Shown: positions 61,846 to 64,000 of the stretch, piece by piece
Layout: each line of letters begins with the position of its first letter
How positions within the stretch are numbered: position 1 is the stretch's first letter
Assembly (NCBI RefSeq): GCF_005869875.1
Contig: NZ_VAWG01000016.1
Location: 1-64,000 of the forward strand
Length of the DNA stretch: 64,000 nucleotides
Direction: 5' to 3'
From: Paenibacillus pinistramenti
GTDB taxonomy: Bacteria > Bacillota > Bacilli > Paenibacillales > Paenibacillaceae
The notes under the pieces: model-generated
The model's input: the letters and a program-made list of their open reading frames with translations, nothing else
Told to the model about the DNA's origin: nothing
Databases searched by the model: none
Position numbers and translations under genes: made by a program

Positions 61846-62991
61846 CTAAATTTTGCGGTGCTTGCGCAGGGCAGCAATATTAAGCAGCGTAAAGAGTACA
61901 CAATAGCCGGCAAGGCTCCACAGATCTGCAGCAATCCCGCTCCAGCCCTGTCCCCGGATCATCACGTCGGTCATAGCCTGCGCCCCGAAATATAAAGGCA
62001 TGATAAACCGGAGGGCGGCCAGCCAGTCCGGCAGCGTATCCAGGTTAAACAGCCCCGAAAGGAACAGCTGCGGCACAATAATGATCGGGATGAACTGAAT
62101 CATCTGCAGCTCGTTGCTGGCATATGCCGACATCAGCATGCCCAAGGTCAGGGCGGTCATGGACAGCAGCAGGGTGAGCAGCAGCACATAACCAAACGAT
62201 CCTGTCATGACGATGCCCAGCACTTTGATGCTGTACCAGGTAATGAGCAGCGCCTGGGCCAGGGTAAACAGACCGAAGCCGCCCAGGTAGCCGAGCACGA
62301 GTTCCGAGCGCCGGATCGGGGAGGCCAGCAGCCTCTCCAGCGTACCCGAAGTCCGTTCCCGCAGGAAAGCGACGCCCGCAATCAGAAAGACAAAGAAGAA
62401 GATGAAGAATCCGATTAGCACAGGCCCGATATGGTCGATCGTGCTCATATCCCCTGAACCGTGCAGGTAGGAGATTTCCGGCTGGGCAAGAGGGTTCCCA
62501 TTCCCATTCCTATTCCCATTCCTATTCCCATTATACACATTACCATTGCCATTGCCGTTCCCGCTTGCGCTGGCACTGCCGTCTGCATTTGCTGCGGCAG
62601 ATGGAGATGCTGCAGGCAGAAGGGAAGCCGCCGCGTTTTGAATAACAGACATGACCGCACGGCTGGCGGTCGGGTCACTGCCTTCCAGCTTCACAGCAGG
62701 TTTGCCGCCTTGTAACGAAACTACAGCGTCAATCTTGTTGTCTTCGAGCGCCTGTTCCGCCTGCTCGTCTGAAGGGTAAGGGATCACTTTGGCATTCTGG
62801 GTTGTCAGCGCCTCGCCAAAAGTGTCTGCAGCTCCCTCCGTTATGCCGATGCGCGGCACATATGCCGAACCGTTAAAGACCAAATTCATTAAGGTCAGCA
62901 CAAGGAGGGGGGCGATGAACATCAGAGCAACCGTCCGCTTGTCGCGTCTGAACTGCCGCAGCGTGCGGAGAATGACTGCGCGGATTCTCAT
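61846..62991 (-). CDS. ABC-2 type exporter permease
   Basis: About 381 residues: one N-terminal helix (about 22-40), a large external loop containing a Gly/Asn-rich (GN)n run near 145-170, then five helices (IGPVLIGFFIFFFVFLIAGVAF, ...). SGTLERLLASP is the typical ABC-2 segment. The ATG at 62991 follows GGAGGTG and overlaps the ATPase stop; the longer frame is not supported. Exports drugs or lipids. Confidence 0.9.
   Translation of the reverse strand: MRIRAVILRTLRQFRRDKRTVALMFIAPLLVLTLMNLVFNGSAYVPRIGITEGAADTFGEALTTQNAKVIPYPSDEQAEQALEDNKIDAVVSLQGGKPAVKLEGSDPTASRAVMSVIQNAAASLLPAASPSAAANADGSASASGNGNGNGNVYNGNRNGNRNGNGNPLAQPEISYLHGSGDMSTIDHIGPVLIGFFIFFFVFLIAGVAFLRERTSGTLERLLASPIRRSELVLGYLGGFGLFTLAQALLITWYSIKVLGIVMTGSFGYVLLLTLLLSMTALTLGMLMSAYASNELQMIQFIPIIIVPQLFLSGLFNLDTLPDWLAALRFIMPLYFGAQAMTDVMIRGQGWSGIAADLWSLAGYCVLFTLLNIAALRKHRKI
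62495..62530 (-). repeat. Hexamer microsatellite inside the permease gene
   Basis: Six consecutive hexamers, TTCCCA or TTCCTA on the plus strand, encode the Gly/Asn run of the permease loop. Unit changes would lengthen or shorten the loop without a frameshift. Confidence 0.9.
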
Positions 62992-63722
62992 TGTCCTGCA
63001 CCTCCCAGCTTGATAAAGGCATCTTCGATCTGATCCGTATCCGTTTGCCGGAGCAGCTCCGCAGTGGAACCCTCGGCTAAGATGCGGCCGTCCCGAATCA
63101 TGGCAAGCCGGTCGCATTTATCCGCTTCGTCCATGACATGGGTCGTCAGGACAACCGTGGTTCCCTTCCCGGTGAGCTTTCTCAGCTCGGCCCAGATGGA
63201 GCGGCGAAGCACCGGGTCGATCCCCACCGTAGGTTCATCCAGCAGTAGCACCGGCGGCTCGTGCAGCAGGGCGATCGCCAGCGACAGCCGGCGTTTCATG
63301 CCGCCCGAATACTGCCAGGCTTTCTTGCTTAAATGCTCGCTTAAGCCTACAAGTCCGGCCGTTTCCTCGATCCGGACGCTGCGGCGCTTGCCCCGGAGGC
63401 CGTACAGCGCGGCGAAGAATTCCATGTTCTCCCGGGCGGTCAGCTCGTTATACAAAGCGTCCGCCTGCGCCATGTAGCCGATTTGCTGCAGCATGGAGCG
63501 TTTAGGCAGAAGGGTGCCGAGCAGCCTGATCTGGCCTGTTGTCGGCGCGTCGATGCCGGCCAGCATTTTGACAAGAGTTGTTTTTCCGGAGCCCGAGGGT
63601 CCCAGCAGACCAAAGATTTCGGCCGGACGGATGTCGAGGTCAATATCGCTTAAGATCGTTTTGCCTGCAAAGCTTCGGCTTACCCGGCTCGCTGACAGTA
63701 CAGGGGAAAGAGAGCTGTTCAT
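62988..63722 (-). CDS. ABC-2 exporter ATP-binding protein
   Basis: 244 residues: Walker A GPSGSGKTT, YSGGMKRRLSLAIALLHEPPVLLLDEPT (signature and Walker B, VGIDPVLRR) and TTHVMDEADKCDRL. It energises the adjacent ABC-2 permease. First gene of the operon (ATPase, permease, tetR). Confidence 0.95.
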   Translation of the reverse strand: MNSSLSPVLSASRVSRSFAGKTILSDIDLDIRPAEIFGLLGPSGSGKTTLVKMLAGIDAPTTGQIRLLGTLLPKRSMLQQIGYMAQADALYNELTARENMEFFAALYGLRGKRRSVRIEETAGLVGLSEHLSKKAWQYSGGMKRRLSLAIALLHEPPVLLLDEPTVGIDPVLRRSIWAELRKLTGKGTTVVLTTHVMDEADKCDRLAMIRDGRILAEGSTAELLRQTDTDQIEDAFIKLGGAGQ

Positions 63723-63750
63723 ACAGAATCACATCCTGACTTTTGTAAAA

Positions 63751-63764
63751 TGAGTGATTACTCA
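63751..63764 (-). promoter_or_regulatory. Probable TetR operator
   Basis: TGAGTGATTACTCA is a near-perfect inverted repeat (TGAGT/ACTCA), the form bound by many TetR-family repressors. It lies 28 bp upstream of the ATPase start. Confidence 0.75.
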
Positions 63765-63849
63765 CTTTTATATGCGATCATTGTAAGCCTTCCAGCTCCG
63801 GATGTAAACCCTGAGTCCGTTCACCGCGTCCGCCCGCTTGTTACAAGTC

Positions 63850-63876
63850 AAAAAAAGCCGGTGCAGGAGCACCGGC
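63850..63876 (-). terminator. Terminator of the rightmost gene
   Basis: GCCGGTGC-AGGA-GCACCGGC forms an 8-bp stem; on the minus strand it is followed by a run of seven U residues. Confidence 0.9.
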
Positions 63877-63902
63877 CTTAAAGCAGCCTGTTACGGCAAA
63901 TT

Positions 63903-64000
63903 TTACATAACCTTTATCTTTCGCTCTGCTGCCAGACTCCGCAGCTCGATGCTGATTTTCTCTTTCTCCACATCATTCAGCAGCAGCTGAATGCCATAAT
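63903..64000 (-). CDS. 3' end of an unidentified gene (partial)
   Basis: The minus strand reads into a TAA at 63905-63903 and gives a C terminus of 32 residues (YGIQLLLNDVEKEKISIEL... ending KVM). It is charged and helical. The remainder lies beyond the window. The terminator at 63850-63876 follows, which supports a real gene. Confidence 0.6.
   Translation of the reverse strand, partial: YGIQLLLNDVEKEKISIELRSLAAERKIKVM

Overview
The window looks like the chromosome of a Paenibacillus-like, endospore-forming Firmicute. The evidence is strong AGGAGG-type ribosome binding sites, frequent TTG/GTG starts, moderately GC-rich coding DNA, many U-tailed terminators, and spore genes (gerE, gerM, a YhcN/YlaJ-type lipoprotein). 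The order gerE ... gerM-rph-rdgB resembles the gerE-gerM-rph-ysnA neighbourhood of Bacillus subtilis.

Layout. (1) 1-7008, plus strand: a nucleotide-sugar and glycan operon with a non-hydrolysing UDP-HexNAc 2-epimerase, a CapE/WbjB-like dehydratase, an RmlD-like reductase, an Rmd-like SDR, a GalE-like epimerase, RfbF and a GT2. (2) 7009-20103: a clearly AT-richer island holding an unusual type I restriction-modification locus and a two-gene module with a nucleotidyltransferase-like first member. (3) 24449-20135, minus strand: a second glycan operon (RfbG, RfbC-like epimerase, GT2, GNAT, DegT-type aminotransferase) that converges on the island. (4) 24658-30252, plus strand: three small probable surface proteins, three glycosyltransferases and a pyruvyltransferase, followed by a minus-strand GT2 and a small kinase. 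(5) 32224-36943: YhcN/YlaJ-like lipoprotein, nagA-nagB-rpiR, marR. (6) 37024-41312: Fur-boxed efeO-efeB-efeU ferrous-iron operon. (7) 41402-53617: glpK, gerE, M20 peptidase, PrsA-like foldase, MBL hydrolase, pgpA-like, gerM, rph, rdgB, asnB and a small unknown gene. (8) 53742-54035: tRNA-Arg(UCU) followed by a duplicated, highly foldable repeat. (9) 54156-64000: PAP2 phosphatase, a MacAB-type efflux system, a cystine-type ABC importer, a TetR-controlled ABC-2 exporter and the 3' end of one more gene.

The most interesting part is the restriction island. Its first gene fuses a complete ADP-ribosylglycohydrolase to a complete HsdM. A second paralogous hsdM follows, then a one-TRD hsdS, a two-TRD hsdS, a tyrosine recombinase, a promoterless hsdS 3' cassette, and hsdR. 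A 26-bp perfect direct repeat lies at the central conserved region of the two-TRD hsdS and again at the start of the 3' cassette. Recombination across it would be exactly in frame. It would excise a 1,589-bp circle carrying a TRD and the recombinase, and leave a hybrid HsdS directly abutting hsdR. This reads as an excisable, integron-like specificity cassette rather than the usual inversion switch.

The glycan genes together suggest UDP-L-QuiNAc/RhaNAc-type and CDP-amino-deoxyhexose-type sugars. They may decorate a spore or cell-surface layer; that destination is inferred from neighbouring genes only.
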